This document shows, piece by piece, positions 16,884-23,874 of a stretch of 23,874 bases of DNA. The notes beneath the pieces are model-generated. The model had not been told where the DNA came from, ran no database searches, and saw only the letters and a program-made list of their open reading frames with translations. The stretch covers positions 1 through 23,874 of the forward strand of contig CAKRLC010000035.1 in the NCBI GenBank assembly GCA_934358955.1, given 5' to 3'. The first letter of the stretch is position 1. The number at the start of each line of letters is the position of its first letter. Source of the DNA: an uncultured Roseburia sp. Its GTDB lineage: Bacteria > Bacillota > Clostridia > Lachnospirales > Lachnospiraceae. The position numbers were made by a program, and so were the translations under genes.

Positions 16884-17384
16884 TTATTCTATAATTTTTA
16901 CATCGGCCGTTCCTCTGGACAACCCTGTAATACCCGTGCGCGCTAACTCCAGAATGTCATATCCATTCAACAGGTCGAGAAAAGCGGTCAGCTTGTCCTG
17001 ATTTCCTGTCAGTTCAATTACCATGGAGTCATTCGTGACATCTACGATCTTCCCATGAAAAATCTCTGTCACGTTAAGAATCGGCTGGCGTTCGGTATCT
17101 TTCGCACGAATCTTAACCAAAATGAGTTCTCTTGTCACTGAAGAACCCGGTTCTAATTTCTTGATATCAACCACGTCTTCTAACTTGGCAAGCTGTTTTT
17201 CAATCTGCTCTAAAATCTGTTCATCTCCGCTTGCTACGATTGTAATTCTCGTATACCTTGGATCAGCTGTTACTCCAGATGAAAAGCTGTCAATGTTATA
17301 TCCTCTTCGGCTGAATAATCCAGAAATATGACTTGTAACACCCGGATTGTTCTCAACTAAGAGCGATAATACCTGTCTTCTCAT
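16884..17384 (-). CDS. ilvN: Acetolactate synthase small (regulatory) subunit
   Basis: This 166-residue protein is the regulatory subunit of acetohydroxyacid synthase and confers valine feedback inhibition. The N-terminal ACT domain (about 3-75) has VENNPGVTSHISGLFSRRGYNI, with the effector-binding Asn and Gly residues; the C-terminal ACT-like domain (about 85-160) ends in GLSRGTADVKIIE. Length is typical. The ATG at 17384 has AAGAGG about 9 nt upstream. It heads the ilvN-ilvC unit from a strong promoter; the catalytic subunit ilvB is absent here and must be elsewhere. Confidence 0.95.
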   Translation of the reverse strand: MRRQVLSLLVENNPGVTSHISGLFSRRGYNIDSFSSGVTADPRYTRITIVASGDEQILEQIEKQLAKLEDVVDIKKLEPGSSVTRELILVKIRAKDTERQPILNVTEIFHGKIVDVTNDSMVIELTGNQDKLTAFLDLLNGYDILELARTGITGLSRGTADVKIIE

Positions 17385-17451
17385 AATGAAAACCTCTTCC
17401 TTGCAGAATCTTTTGTGTCCTGCAGTTTTTTCTCACTCATATTTAAGATAA

Positions 17452-17480
17452 ATAATATCAATATCACTTTTTTTTGTCAA
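17452..17480 (-). promoter_or_regulatory. ilvNC promoter
   Basis: Reading leftwards, TTGACA (17475-17480) is followed after 17 nt by TATTAT (17452-17457). The leader of about 60 nt is too short for a T-box, so control by amino-acid supply must work differently from leuS. Confidence 0.8.
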
Positions 17481-17622
17481 CGGCAGAACCGGTATTTTTC
17501 CATACATTTTGTGCATGGCTATTATAACCTGTAAGACTAGCTATGTGTGCATTGCATAAAATATATTTATATCTCCTGTACATGTAATCTTTGCAATGCT
17601 CCTTAAGATCTCTTCCATTTTC

Positions 17623-19374
17623 TTACAGCATTACTCCTGATTTTTCCTTGCTCTCCTCGATAATATGGTTCATCTTCCGAAACGGAGCTGCAAGAACAAG
17701 TCCGACAAACAATGCCAGTATCGTATAACAGAGCAAAATACCAAGATCTTTCCAGTAATCATCCTGATACATTCCTGCCACTGCTTCTTTCATTGCTCCC
17801 ATCGCATATTTAAACGGCTGGAATTTATAAAATGTCTGGAAAATCTGTGGCAATGTTTCGATCGGGAAAGTACACCCCGCACCGGCCACCTGAATGACCA
17901 TGATAATGATTGCCAGTCCCTCACCGATATTTCCAAAGCCTGCTGTCAATGCGTACATCAGGAAACTGAATACAAAGCTGGTGCAGGATGCCGCAAGCCA
18001 GAGAAGGAATGGATGCGCACACTCTATCCCAATAAAATAAAGATCACCAAGCACAGCGATCAACGCCTGTATCTGGCTGATAAAAAAGAACGTCAGATAT
18101 CTGCCGAAAAACTTCTGATAGTTTCTGGCACCATAAATCTCCGGGACATCCTCCACTTTGGTATGGATGATCGCAACAAGGATCAGACCTCCAACCCAGA
18201 GTGCCAATACCGTATAAAACGGAGCCATCGATGACCCATACGTGTAAACCTCGTAAACTGCCTCTGTCTCGATCTGAACCGGTGATGCCATAAAGCTTCC
18301 GATCTCATCTGCATCATGTGTCAGCAGCTGCGATAAAATATCATAACCGTCCTTTCCTTTCAGCTCTTTCAAACGTTCAAGACGGTCGGCGATCACCTGA
18401 CGCATATCTGTAATCGCATCCTTTGTACCGGAAAGGCTGATATTTGCAGATGCTAATGTTGCTGACAGCTCTGACAGATTGCCATTGGAAGTTGCAAGTG
18501 CTTTGGAAACGGATCCAAGAGCGTTACTGATCCCACCAAATGTTGCTGATAAGCCTTTGGATACCAGTCCAAGTGATGCCAGTCCGGTGCCGGTCGCATT
18601 CTGCAGATTTCCCATAGCATTCTGTCCGCTTTTGATCGCACTGCTCATATCCGGATAAACGTCAGAAAAATCTTTTGTTGTAGCGGATGCATTTCCTGAC
18701 ACAGACATCAGGGAATTCATCAGATTCTCATAAACTTCAAGTTCTTCATCCGCTTCCTCCAGCTTTCCGATCAGCATATCGATCACATTTCCAGATCCTG
18801 TTTTAATCTTTAAAACAGAAGAATCCATTAATGTATCCGTTGCTTCCATACATGTTGAAATCAATGTTGATATGAATTGGGAATTCACTTCCTGCACAAC
18901 AGCTGTTTTCGCTTTGTCTGTGATTTTAGGTGCGATCGCATTTTTCTTCTCATTGGTATAATAAGTGATCGTCGGATGCTCCATTTCATCTGCCAGAAAG
19001 CTTACCATATCTTCTGTAAAATCTTCCGGCATGATCAGCGCAGCATAGTATTCGCCGCTGTATACCCCATCGATTGCCTCCTCTGTTGTGTCTGTAAAGA
19101 CCCAGCCGATCGAAGTATTTGCCTCAAGTCCCTCGATCACCGTTTCTCCCATATTAAAAGTTTTGTCATCTATGGTCAGTCCTTTATCATCCGACGCAAC
19201 AGCCACTTTGATATGCGATGTTGCATCCGGACCATAAGGACTCCAGTTTGATAAAATATTAAACCACGCATACAGACAAGGCAGTATCGACAGTCCAATG
19301 ATCATGACCACGGCAACAACATTTGTTTTCAGTCTTTTAAAATCTGATATAAAAATACGGATTATCTGCTTCAT
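17623..19374 (-). CDS. YhgE/Pip family membrane protein (583 residues)
   Basis: This protein has the YhgE/Pip plan: one N-terminal membrane helix (about 17-38) ending in the family motif LPCLYAWFN, an extracytoplasmic region of about 340 residues that includes a Ser/Gly/Ala-rich stretch of likely helical repeats (230-330), and five or six C-terminal helices of ABC-2 transporter type from about residue 385. Family members include the Lactococcus phage receptor Pip and EsaA of type VII secretion; most have no known function. It is the last gene of an operon with a paralogue and a small membrane protein, its ATG overlapping the preceding stop (ATGA). It is a paralogue of the 692-residue protein upstream, sharing VYSGxYYAA, TYYxNEKKNxIAxKITD and YGSSxxPFYTxLALWVG. 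No WXG100 or EssC genes are near, so a type VII link is not supported. Confidence 0.9.
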   Translation of the reverse strand: MKQIIRIFISDFKRLKTNVVAVVMIIGLSILPCLYAWFNILSNWSPYGPDATSHIKVAVASDDKGLTIDDKTFNMGETVIEGLEANTSIGWVFTDTTEEAIDGVYSGEYYAALIMPEDFTEDMVSFLADEMEHPTITYYTNEKKNAIAPKITDKAKTAVVQEVNSQFISTLISTCMEATDTLMDSSVLKIKTGSGNVIDMLIGKLEEADEELEVYENLMNSLMSVSGNASATTKDFSDVYPDMSSAIKSGQNAMGNLQNATGTGLASLGLVSKGLSATFGGISNALGSVSKALATSNGNLSELSATLASANISLSGTKDAITDMRQVIADRLERLKELKGKDGYDILSQLLTHDADEIGSFMASPVQIETEAVYEVYTYGSSMAPFYTVLALWVGGLILVAIIHTKVEDVPEIYGARNYQKFFGRYLTFFFISQIQALIAVLGDLYFIGIECAHPFLLWLAASCTSFVFSFLMYALTAGFGNIGEGLAIIIMVIQVAGAGCTFPIETLPQIFQTFYKFQPFKYAMGAMKEAVAGMYQDDYWKDLGILLCYTILALFVGLVLAAPFRKMNHIIEESKEKSGVML

Positions 19375-19892
19375 TCCTGTTCTTCCCTGTCTTTCTTTTT
19401 ATCTTTTTTCTGTTTCTTCTTTGATTCAGATTTCTGTTCTGTTTTGCTTTTTTCTTTCTTAGCTTTCTTTTCGGATTTTTTCTTCTTATTCTTCTTTTTC
19501 TTTGGTTCTGCCTGTTCCTGCTCTTTTTCTTCCAGCAGCAGTTCTCCGACAGGCAGCTCACTTTCCCTGAAATATCTGGTCAAAGCGGTCTCATCCAGAA
19601 GCGATTCTATCTGTCCATCTTCTTTCATTCCAAGCTCCGCCATTCTTTCCTGTAAGGTATAATCCATATATTCCACATAAATCAAATATGCAGATATCGT
19701 AAACAGTGAAACGATCCAGAGCACTAAAAATACAACCTTAGAGCTGTCCATCGAAAACATCAGCGTCAGAAATACTAACGGGATCAGAATGACCAGGCGG
19801 ATCCCCCAAAGGATTTTTTTCTGGTTTTTCCGATGCTGCTCCTTCTGATATTCCAAAATCGCCTGATATACTTTTTGATAATTCATCTTCAT
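19371..19892 (-). CDS. Small two-TM protein with Lys/Glu-rich tail, between two YhgE/Pip genes
   Basis: This 173-residue protein has a basic N-terminus, two membrane helices (about 28-46 and 53-71), a mixed region, and a tail from about residue 122 made almost only of Lys, Glu, Gln and Ser, probably a disordered or charged helical cytoplasmic tail. I recognise no family. It is co-transcribed between two YhgE/Pip paralogues, 44 nt after one and overlapping the other by ATGA, which suggests that it assembles with them. GAGGAAC lies 9-10 nt before the ATG at 19892; a second ATG two codons later is possible. The tail also makes the T/C-rich plus-strand frame here spurious. Confidence 0.8.
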   Translation of the reverse strand: MKMNYQKVYQAILEYQKEQHRKNQKKILWGIRLVILIPLVFLTLMFSMDSSKVVFLVLWIVSLFTISAYLIYVEYMDYTLQERMAELGMKEDGQIESLLDETALTRYFRESELPVGELLLEEKEQEQAEPKKKKNKKKKSEKKAKKEKSKTEQKSESKKKQKKDKKKDREEQE

Positions 19893-19936
19893 TTTGTATG
19901 TTCCTCACATTACATTTCTATAAAAGCTGCGTATTG

Positions 19937-22015
19937 TTACATCATTTTCGTATCTTCCATACGTTTTTCCATAAAATGATTGATCTTTATAAATGGCTTT
20001 CTTATAAACAGACCGATCATCAGCGCAACAATTGCAAATACTGCAAGCTGGCTCATATATCTCCAGTATTCATCTCCATACATTCCGGCAATGGTCTCCC
20101 TCATTGCATTGATCGCATACGGGAACGGGAAATACATATAAATATTCCGGTTAAATTCCGGCAGAATCTCTATCGGATAGGTTCCGCTGGATCCGGCGAT
20201 CTGGATGACCATAACGACAACGACAAAAGCCTTTCCAACATCACCAAAAGATACGGTAAGTGTATAAATCAGCAGATTAAAGGTCAGGCTTGTAAATGCA
20301 GCAACCAGATAAAACAATCCCGGATTTAAACACTGTACTTTTAATAAATATAAATCTCCGATCACAACGATCGCAGCCTGAAGCTGCCCCAAAACAAAAA
20401 ACAGCAGAAATCTTCCAAAATATTTTTCATATGGACGCGCCATTGCAAATTCCTTTTTATCAACCTGTACCTTTATCAGGGCAACAAGAATGACTGCACC
20501 TACCCAAAGTGCCAGGATCGTATAGAATGGCGTTACCGATGAGCCGTAATTTTCTACCGGATAAACACGCACGGTTTCGACGGTTACCGGCTGTGAGAAG
20601 AATTCGCCCATCACTTCCGGATCTGTAGACAAAATCCGGATAAACTGCTCATACTTTTCGCTGTCCTCTACCCCGTTCAGTTCTTCCAAAAGCGTTTTGA
20701 TGTCTTCTTTCGCAGAAGAAATGATTTCTTTTACGGTCGAAAAGCTTGCATTCGAACTGCTCACCGTATTGCTTAAGCTGTTCAATGCCACACCCGTTCC
20801 AGCCAGTCCCTTATTCAGACTGTTTAACGATGCTACCATATTGTTATAGGCCGCTGAAACACTTGCCTTCATGGATGAAATATCCGACTGAAGCTGTTTT
20901 TCAACGATCGGCATCACTGCATTCACCAGATTTGCCGCAGCCTTTATGGCAGTACGGTTTTCTTCTACCCTGTTTTGTAATGTTTCATGGACCGCATTTG
21001 TCGTCTGCTGGATACTGTCTAATAAATTGATTATATCACTCTTATGTCCTGTATCCGGGATCAGGTCACTTTGCAGCAGCTGTTTTAACACTTCGATCTG
21101 CTGATTGGTATCTACTACATTATGGATCGCACTGCTGATCTCATCCGCCGTTGGAAGATCTTTGCCAAGCGTACGATTTACTTCCAGAAGCTTCGTATGA
21201 ATATTCTGGTAAGCCTGGTCCATCTGTGATTCCAGTGTTGTGATCGTCTGCTGTGCCTCATTTTTTGCCTGATTTACCCTTCCCACGCCACTGTTAAGCT
21301 TTCCAGAAGCGCCGGAAACTTCACTTCCGGCTGTCTTCAGATTTGAAGACAACGTAGAATTGCAGCTCATCAGGTTATCGATCGTTACAAGATAGTCCTC
21401 CAAATTCTGATCTACAGACTCTAATTTTTCTATGATTTTCTTCACATATTGTGTCTTTTTCGCATCATCTGCCAGGTTATTCATGCTTTCCATAACCGTT
21501 GACACTGCCACGTTGATAAATTGCTCATTGATACTTGCCTGTAACGTTCCCTTTGCCGTATCCGTGATTTTTGATGCGATCGGATTTTTCTTTTCATTTT
21601 CATAATAAGTAACCGATGGATGTACAAGATCATTTTCTGCAAAACCATACAGACTCTCACTGAAATCCTCTCCGATCACAATGGCAGCATAATAGTCTCC
21701 ACTGTACACACCATCCACTGCCTCTTTTTCGGTATCAACAAATCTCCATCCGATTTTATCATTCTCTTTCAGATTCTCGATCACGGTATCTCCCATAACC
21801 GATACCTCATGATTTTCTTTCTCACATCCTTTATCCAGCGACACAACCGCAACCGGAATGGTTGCCGTGTTACTGTAAGGATCCCAGTTTGAATAAATAT
21901 TAAACCAGGCATACAGGGATGGAAGAACGCAAAGTGCCAGTGCGATGAGCAGTGCCAGCTTGTTTTTCCACAGTCCCTTCAAATCACTCTTAAAAATCTT
22001 TCCAATCATATTCAT
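19937..22015 (-). CDS. YhgE/Pip family membrane protein (692 residues)
   Basis: This is the larger of two YhgE/Pip paralogues. An N-terminal helix with LPSLYAWFNIYSNWDPY is followed by about 480 extracytoplasmic residues and a C-terminal block of about six helices starting at YGSSVTPFYTILALWVG. The middle (about 190-480) is rich in Ser/Asn/Gln heptad-like stretches, probably long coiled coils, and is about 110 residues longer than in the paralogue. I start at the ATG at 22015, 9 nt after AGGAG; an in-frame ATG at 22066 has no ribosome site and would add 17 polar residues before the membrane helix. It leads the three-gene operon from a promoter at 22120-22148. Substrate or partner unknown. Confidence 0.9.
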   Translation of the reverse strand: MNMIGKIFKSDLKGLWKNKLALLIALALCVLPSLYAWFNIYSNWDPYSNTATIPVAVVSLDKGCEKENHEVSVMGDTVIENLKENDKIGWRFVDTEKEAVDGVYSGDYYAAIVIGEDFSESLYGFAENDLVHPSVTYYENEKKNPIASKITDTAKGTLQASINEQFINVAVSTVMESMNNLADDAKKTQYVKKIIEKLESVDQNLEDYLVTIDNLMSCNSTLSSNLKTAGSEVSGASGKLNSGVGRVNQAKNEAQQTITTLESQMDQAYQNIHTKLLEVNRTLGKDLPTADEISSAIHNVVDTNQQIEVLKQLLQSDLIPDTGHKSDIINLLDSIQQTTNAVHETLQNRVEENRTAIKAAANLVNAVMPIVEKQLQSDISSMKASVSAAYNNMVASLNSLNKGLAGTGVALNSLSNTVSSSNASFSTVKEIISSAKEDIKTLLEELNGVEDSEKYEQFIRILSTDPEVMGEFFSQPVTVETVRVYPVENYGSSVTPFYTILALWVGAVILVALIKVQVDKKEFAMARPYEKYFGRFLLFFVLGQLQAAIVVIGDLYLLKVQCLNPGLFYLVAAFTSLTFNLLIYTLTVSFGDVGKAFVVVVMVIQIAGSSGTYPIEILPEFNRNIYMYFPFPYAINAMRETIAGMYGDEYWRYMSQLAVFAIVALMIGLFIRKPFIKINHFMEKRMEDTKMM

Positions 22016-22119
22016 TCTTTTGTACTCCTGTTTTTTCGTTGCTGTCCGCAATGTCTGCGAACACATGCTTCAAAAATAGGCTCCGTTTCTTTTGTCCAAT
22101 GCGTCATAAAGCCGCTTTT

Positions 22120-22148
22120 ATTATAACGTTATTCGCTTCATATGAAAA
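22120..22148 (-). promoter_or_regulatory. Predicted promoter of the YhgE/Pip operon
   Basis: Reading leftwards, TTTTCA (22143-22148) is separated by 17 nt from TATAAT (22120-22125). The start is near 22113, leaving an untranslated leader of about 95 nt in which I see no known riboswitch. Confidence 0.6.
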
Positions 22149-22178
22149 CATACAATTTTTATGATTTGTACTTTTATT

Positions 22179-22257
22179 AAAAAAGAATGCGCATCATTGG
22201 CACGTTAGTACCATTTTGTGTAATAGGGAGTTCAAAGGTATTTCCTATTACACAAAA
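22179..22257 (-). repeat. Palindromic element family B, copy behind the DUF4349 gene
   Basis: A perfect 14-bp inverted repeat TTTTGTGTAATAGG (22214-22227, complement at 22244-22257) is followed leftwards by a weaker hairpin and six T. It matches the leuS copy in order and in several blocks: AAAAAAGAATG, TTGGCAC, TTTTGTGT-ATAGG, CAAAG. Compensating changes keep the arms paired: both arms changed (C/G in the leuS copy, A/T here), which argues for selection on the hairpin or on both arms as termini. Confidence 0.8.
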
Positions 22258-22286
22258 GAGGATTCCCGGGAAATCCGGAAATCCTC
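22258..22286 (-). terminator. Terminator of the DUF4349 gene
   Basis: GAGGATT / AATCCTC arms (22258-22264 and 22280-22286) with an inner CCGG/CCGG pairing make a strong hairpin 24 nt past the stop. The following T-run, TTTTGTGT, is the first arm of the family B element. Confidence 0.85.
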
Positions 22287-22309
22287 AAATAATAGACCTT
22301 ATTTTAATT

Positions 22310-23272
22310 TCATTTTTCTTCTGTTTTATTCTCTTCGTTGTTCTTTACTTCTGTCTTTATCCCTTTTTTCTTCTTTATCTTCTTAACAACCTTTCTCACT
22401 ACTATCACAATGACTGCAATAAATACTGCCCATACAGCAAGGATCGGCAGGGAACCAAGAATTCCAATTACCAGTTCTCTGATATCACGTCCAACGACAT
22501 ACAGACTATCCTCAAAACGGTCTTTCACTTCTTCAAAGAAGCCTTTTTCGCCGGTGTCTGTCACACGTTCTACTTCGTCCACATCTACATTTACAGTACT
22601 GTAATCAATCTGATTATCAAGCATCCGGAGCTTGCTTCCGTAACTCTCGATCTCATACCGGACATCAGACAGTTTACTTTCAATAGCCAGCAGATCTTCC
22701 ATATTTTCTGCATTGGAAAGTAATTCCATCAGGCGCTCCTGTTCCGTCTCCAATGCCTTTTTACGGCTTTCCACATCTACATACTGGAGTGTTACATCCT
22801 CTACAGATTCGTTTTTCTGCGTAACATTTCCAAGTTCACTGACTACATTTACGAACTCATTTAATTTCGTAGACGGGATACGTATGGTATAGCTCGCATA
22901 CCGGGTATTACGATAATAATAACTGTTTCCACTGACAGATGATGTTTCAATGTAACCTCCCAGCTCTGTCGCTTTTGCACTCAGATTGCTGATCAGGGAA
23001 TCAAATTCTGTTGTCTGCAATGACAGGAAGACCGTTTTGATCAGTTTTCGTCCGTTTTCCACCGGTGTTTCTAACTCATCTTCTGAAGTAACGTCTTCTT
23101 CCTTAAAATCTCCTGTTTCCTCTTTGTAGGCAGCATCTGTTGCATAATTTGTGTCCATCCCCCATCCTGCAGCTGATGCAGTCTCCGTCGCCGCAGCTGA
23201 CTTACTGCCACATCCGACTGCCAGTAATACCATGATAAGCGCCAGTAAAAATGCAAAACATTTCTTCTTCAT
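22310..23272 (-). CDS. DUF4349-domain lipoprotein
   Basis: This 320-residue protein has a lipoprotein signal (MKKK, hydrophobic core, lipobox LAVGC with Cys21), a low-complexity acidic linker (25-75), a DUF4349 domain (about 76-290) and a C-terminal membrane helix (about 267-292) followed by a Lys-rich cytoplasmic tail. Residues about 165-220 form a predicted coiled coil (ESRKKALETEQERLMELL...). With both a lipid anchor and a membrane helix it is tied to the membrane at both ends. The family's function is unknown; such proteins are often controlled by envelope-stress systems. AAAGGAGGGG precedes the ATG at 23272. It is transcribed alone. Confidence 0.9.
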   Translation of the reverse strand: MKKKCFAFLLALIMVLLAVGCGSKSAAATETASAAGWGMDTNYATDAAYKEETGDFKEEDVTSEDELETPVENGRKLIKTVFLSLQTTEFDSLISNLSAKATELGGYIETSSVSGNSYYYRNTRYASYTIRIPSTKLNEFVNVVSELGNVTQKNESVEDVTLQYVDVESRKKALETEQERLMELLSNAENMEDLLAIESKLSDVRYEIESYGSKLRMLDNQIDYSTVNVDVDEVERVTDTGEKGFFEEVKDRFEDSLYVVGRDIRELVIGILGSLPILAVWAVFIAVIVIVVRKVVKKIKKKKGIKTEVKNNEENKTEEK

Positions 23273-23328
23273 TCCATCCCCTCCTTTGCAGATCCGAACA
23301 ATATACCTGATTTTTATATATTTATTTT

Positions 23329-23370
23329 ACTATATATTGGCAGAAAAATCTTCTTAAGATTGCCTTAAAA
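23329..23370 (-). promoter_or_regulatory. DUF4349 promoter with OmpR-type direct repeats
   Basis: Reading leftwards, TTTTAAG (23364-23370) and TCTTAAG (23353-23359) are direct repeats 11 bp apart, one helical turn. The second overlaps a candidate -35 box TTAAGA (23352-23357), with TATAGT (23329-23334) 17 nt further on. This is the usual arrangement for activation by an OmpR/PhoB-family response regulator. The -35 box itself is poor, as expected for an activated promoter. Confidence 0.5.
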
Positions 23371-23442
23371 TTATTTAATTTAAAGCATTTCTGCTTTTTC
23401 ATCATTTTAACATGTTTTATGTTTCTTTTCAGAAATTAAAAA

Positions 23443-23470
23443 GAGGACTTCTGGAAAACCAAAAGTCCTC
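23443..23470 (-). terminator. Terminator of the GGGtGRT-family gene
   Basis: GAGGACTT / AAGTCCTC arms (23443-23450 and 23463-23470) are followed on the minus strand by TTTTTAATTT, 26 nt past the stop codon. Confidence 0.88.
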
Positions 23471-23496
23471 AAATTATTATTTTTACTGTATTCTAT

Positions 23497-23874
23497 TTAG
23501 AATTTACCAGCTTTGTGAGCTTCCTCAACAGAAACTGCAACTGCTACAGTAGCACCAACCATAGGGTTGTTACCCATTCCGATCAGACCCATCATTTCTA
23601 CGTGAGCTGGTACGGAAGAAGATCCTGCGAACTGTGCATCAGAGTGCATACGTCCCATAGTATCTGTCATACCATAAGAAGCTGGACCTGCTGCCATGTT
23701 ATCTGGATGAAGTGTACGTCCTGTACCACCACCGGATGCTACAGAGAAGTATTTTTTACCCTGCTCGATACATTCTTTTTTGTATGTACCTGCTACTGGA
23801 TGCTGGAAACGTGTTGGGTTTGTAGAGTTACCTGTGATAGATACACCTACGTTCTCATGATGCATGATAGCAAC
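23497..23874 (-). CDS. GGGtGRT-family protein, C-terminal part (5' end outside window)
   Basis: Only the last 125 residues are in the window; the frame stays open to the right edge, so the internal ATG at 23865 is not the start. The fragment contains the GGGTGRT signature and the highly conserved LHPDNMAAGPASYGMTD and GLIGMGNNPMVGATVAVAVSVEEA segments of the GGGtGRT family (full length about 330 residues). The family occurs in anaerobic bacteria and archaea, often next to a NifU-like iron-sulfur scaffold gene, and has no known function. Codon use is even and optimal, as in highly expressed genes. Confidence 0.88.
   Translation of the reverse strand, partial: VAIMHHENVGVSITGNSTNPTRFQHPVAGTYKKECIEQGKKYFSVASGGGTGRTLHPDNMAAGPASYGMTDTMGRMHSDAQFAGSSSVPAHVEMMGLIGMGNNPMVGATVAVAVSVEEAHKAGKF

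Noticed and set aside
17385..17451. Possible attenuator or T-box in the ilvNC leader
   Set aside because: The leader is about 60 nt with no T-box motif, leader peptide or stable competing stems.
17549..17599. Inverted repeat GCATTGCA ... TGCAATGC behind the smaller YhgE/Pip gene
   Set aside because: Arms are 8 bp with a 35-nt AT-rich loop and no T-run, so it is too weak to call a terminator or element.
19444..19662. Plus-strand Ser/Phe-rich reading frame
   Set aside because: It is the complement of the Lys/Glu-rich tail of the real minus-strand gene.
17623..22015. Prophage or type VII secretion locus suggested by 'phage infection protein' homology
   Set aside because: Pip is a host receptor family; no phage structural, WXG100, EssB or EssC genes are present.
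22016..22066. 17-residue N-terminal extension of the larger YhgE/Pip protein
   Set aside because: No ribosome site at 22066, whereas AGGAG is well placed for 22015.

Overview
The window reads as chromosomal DNA of an anaerobic, low-GC Firmicute of class Clostridia, most likely a Lachnospiraceae (Roseburia/Agathobacter-like) species. This rests on strong AGGAGG ribosome sites, consensus sigma-A promoters, T-box leaders on aminoacyl-tRNA synthetase genes, short archaeal-type LeuC/LeuD, two YhgE/Pip proteins, a DUF4349 lipoprotein and a GGGtGRT-family protein. No rRNA, tRNA, phage, insertion sequence with a transposase, or CRISPR array is visible. Almost every gene is on the minus strand; only citrate synthase and a LysR-type regulator are on the plus strand.

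Layout from left to right. Positions 1-310 are a minus-strand T-box leader for a synthetase gene that lies off the left edge. A two-gene operon follows (SpoIID-like protein, then a BrkB/YihY membrane protein, start and stop codons overlapping). Next is a structured non-coding RNA, most likely 6S RNA, with its own promoter, a purine-rich tail of seven degenerate 10-nt repeats and an intrinsic terminator. Then come cytidine deaminase (minus) and citrate synthase (plus), separated by divergent promoters. A 242-bp near-perfect hairpin element (family A) fills the gap behind citrate synthase. A small membrane protein and threonine synthase follow.

The middle is a branched-chain amino-acid region: leuCD with a divergent LysR regulator, leuS under a T-box with a CUC (Leu) specifier, an LCP cell-wall ligase, and ilvN-ilvC. 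leuA, leuB, ilvB and ilvD are not here, so the pathway is split across the genome. leuC, leuD, ilvN and ilvC make leucine/valine precursors, while the T-box matches leuS expression to tRNA-Leu charging.

The right part encodes the cell envelope: an operon of two paralogous YhgE/Pip membrane proteins around a small two-TM protein with a Lys/Glu tail, then a DUF4349 lipoprotein with a putative OmpR-type box at its promoter. The window ends inside a GGGtGRT-family gene.

The least ordinary content lies between genes. There are two dispersed palindromic families: A at 5914-6155 and 15697-15755; B at 13744-13819 and 22179-22257, with a possible third copy cut by the left edge. Every B copy abuts the T-tract of an intrinsic terminator, and one adds a second terminator between the leuS T-box and leuS. 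Other unusual points are the repeat-tailed 6S-like RNA and a thrC promoter whose start site falls inside the 5' arm of the leuCD terminator. All functional calls come from reading the sequence; no database search was run.
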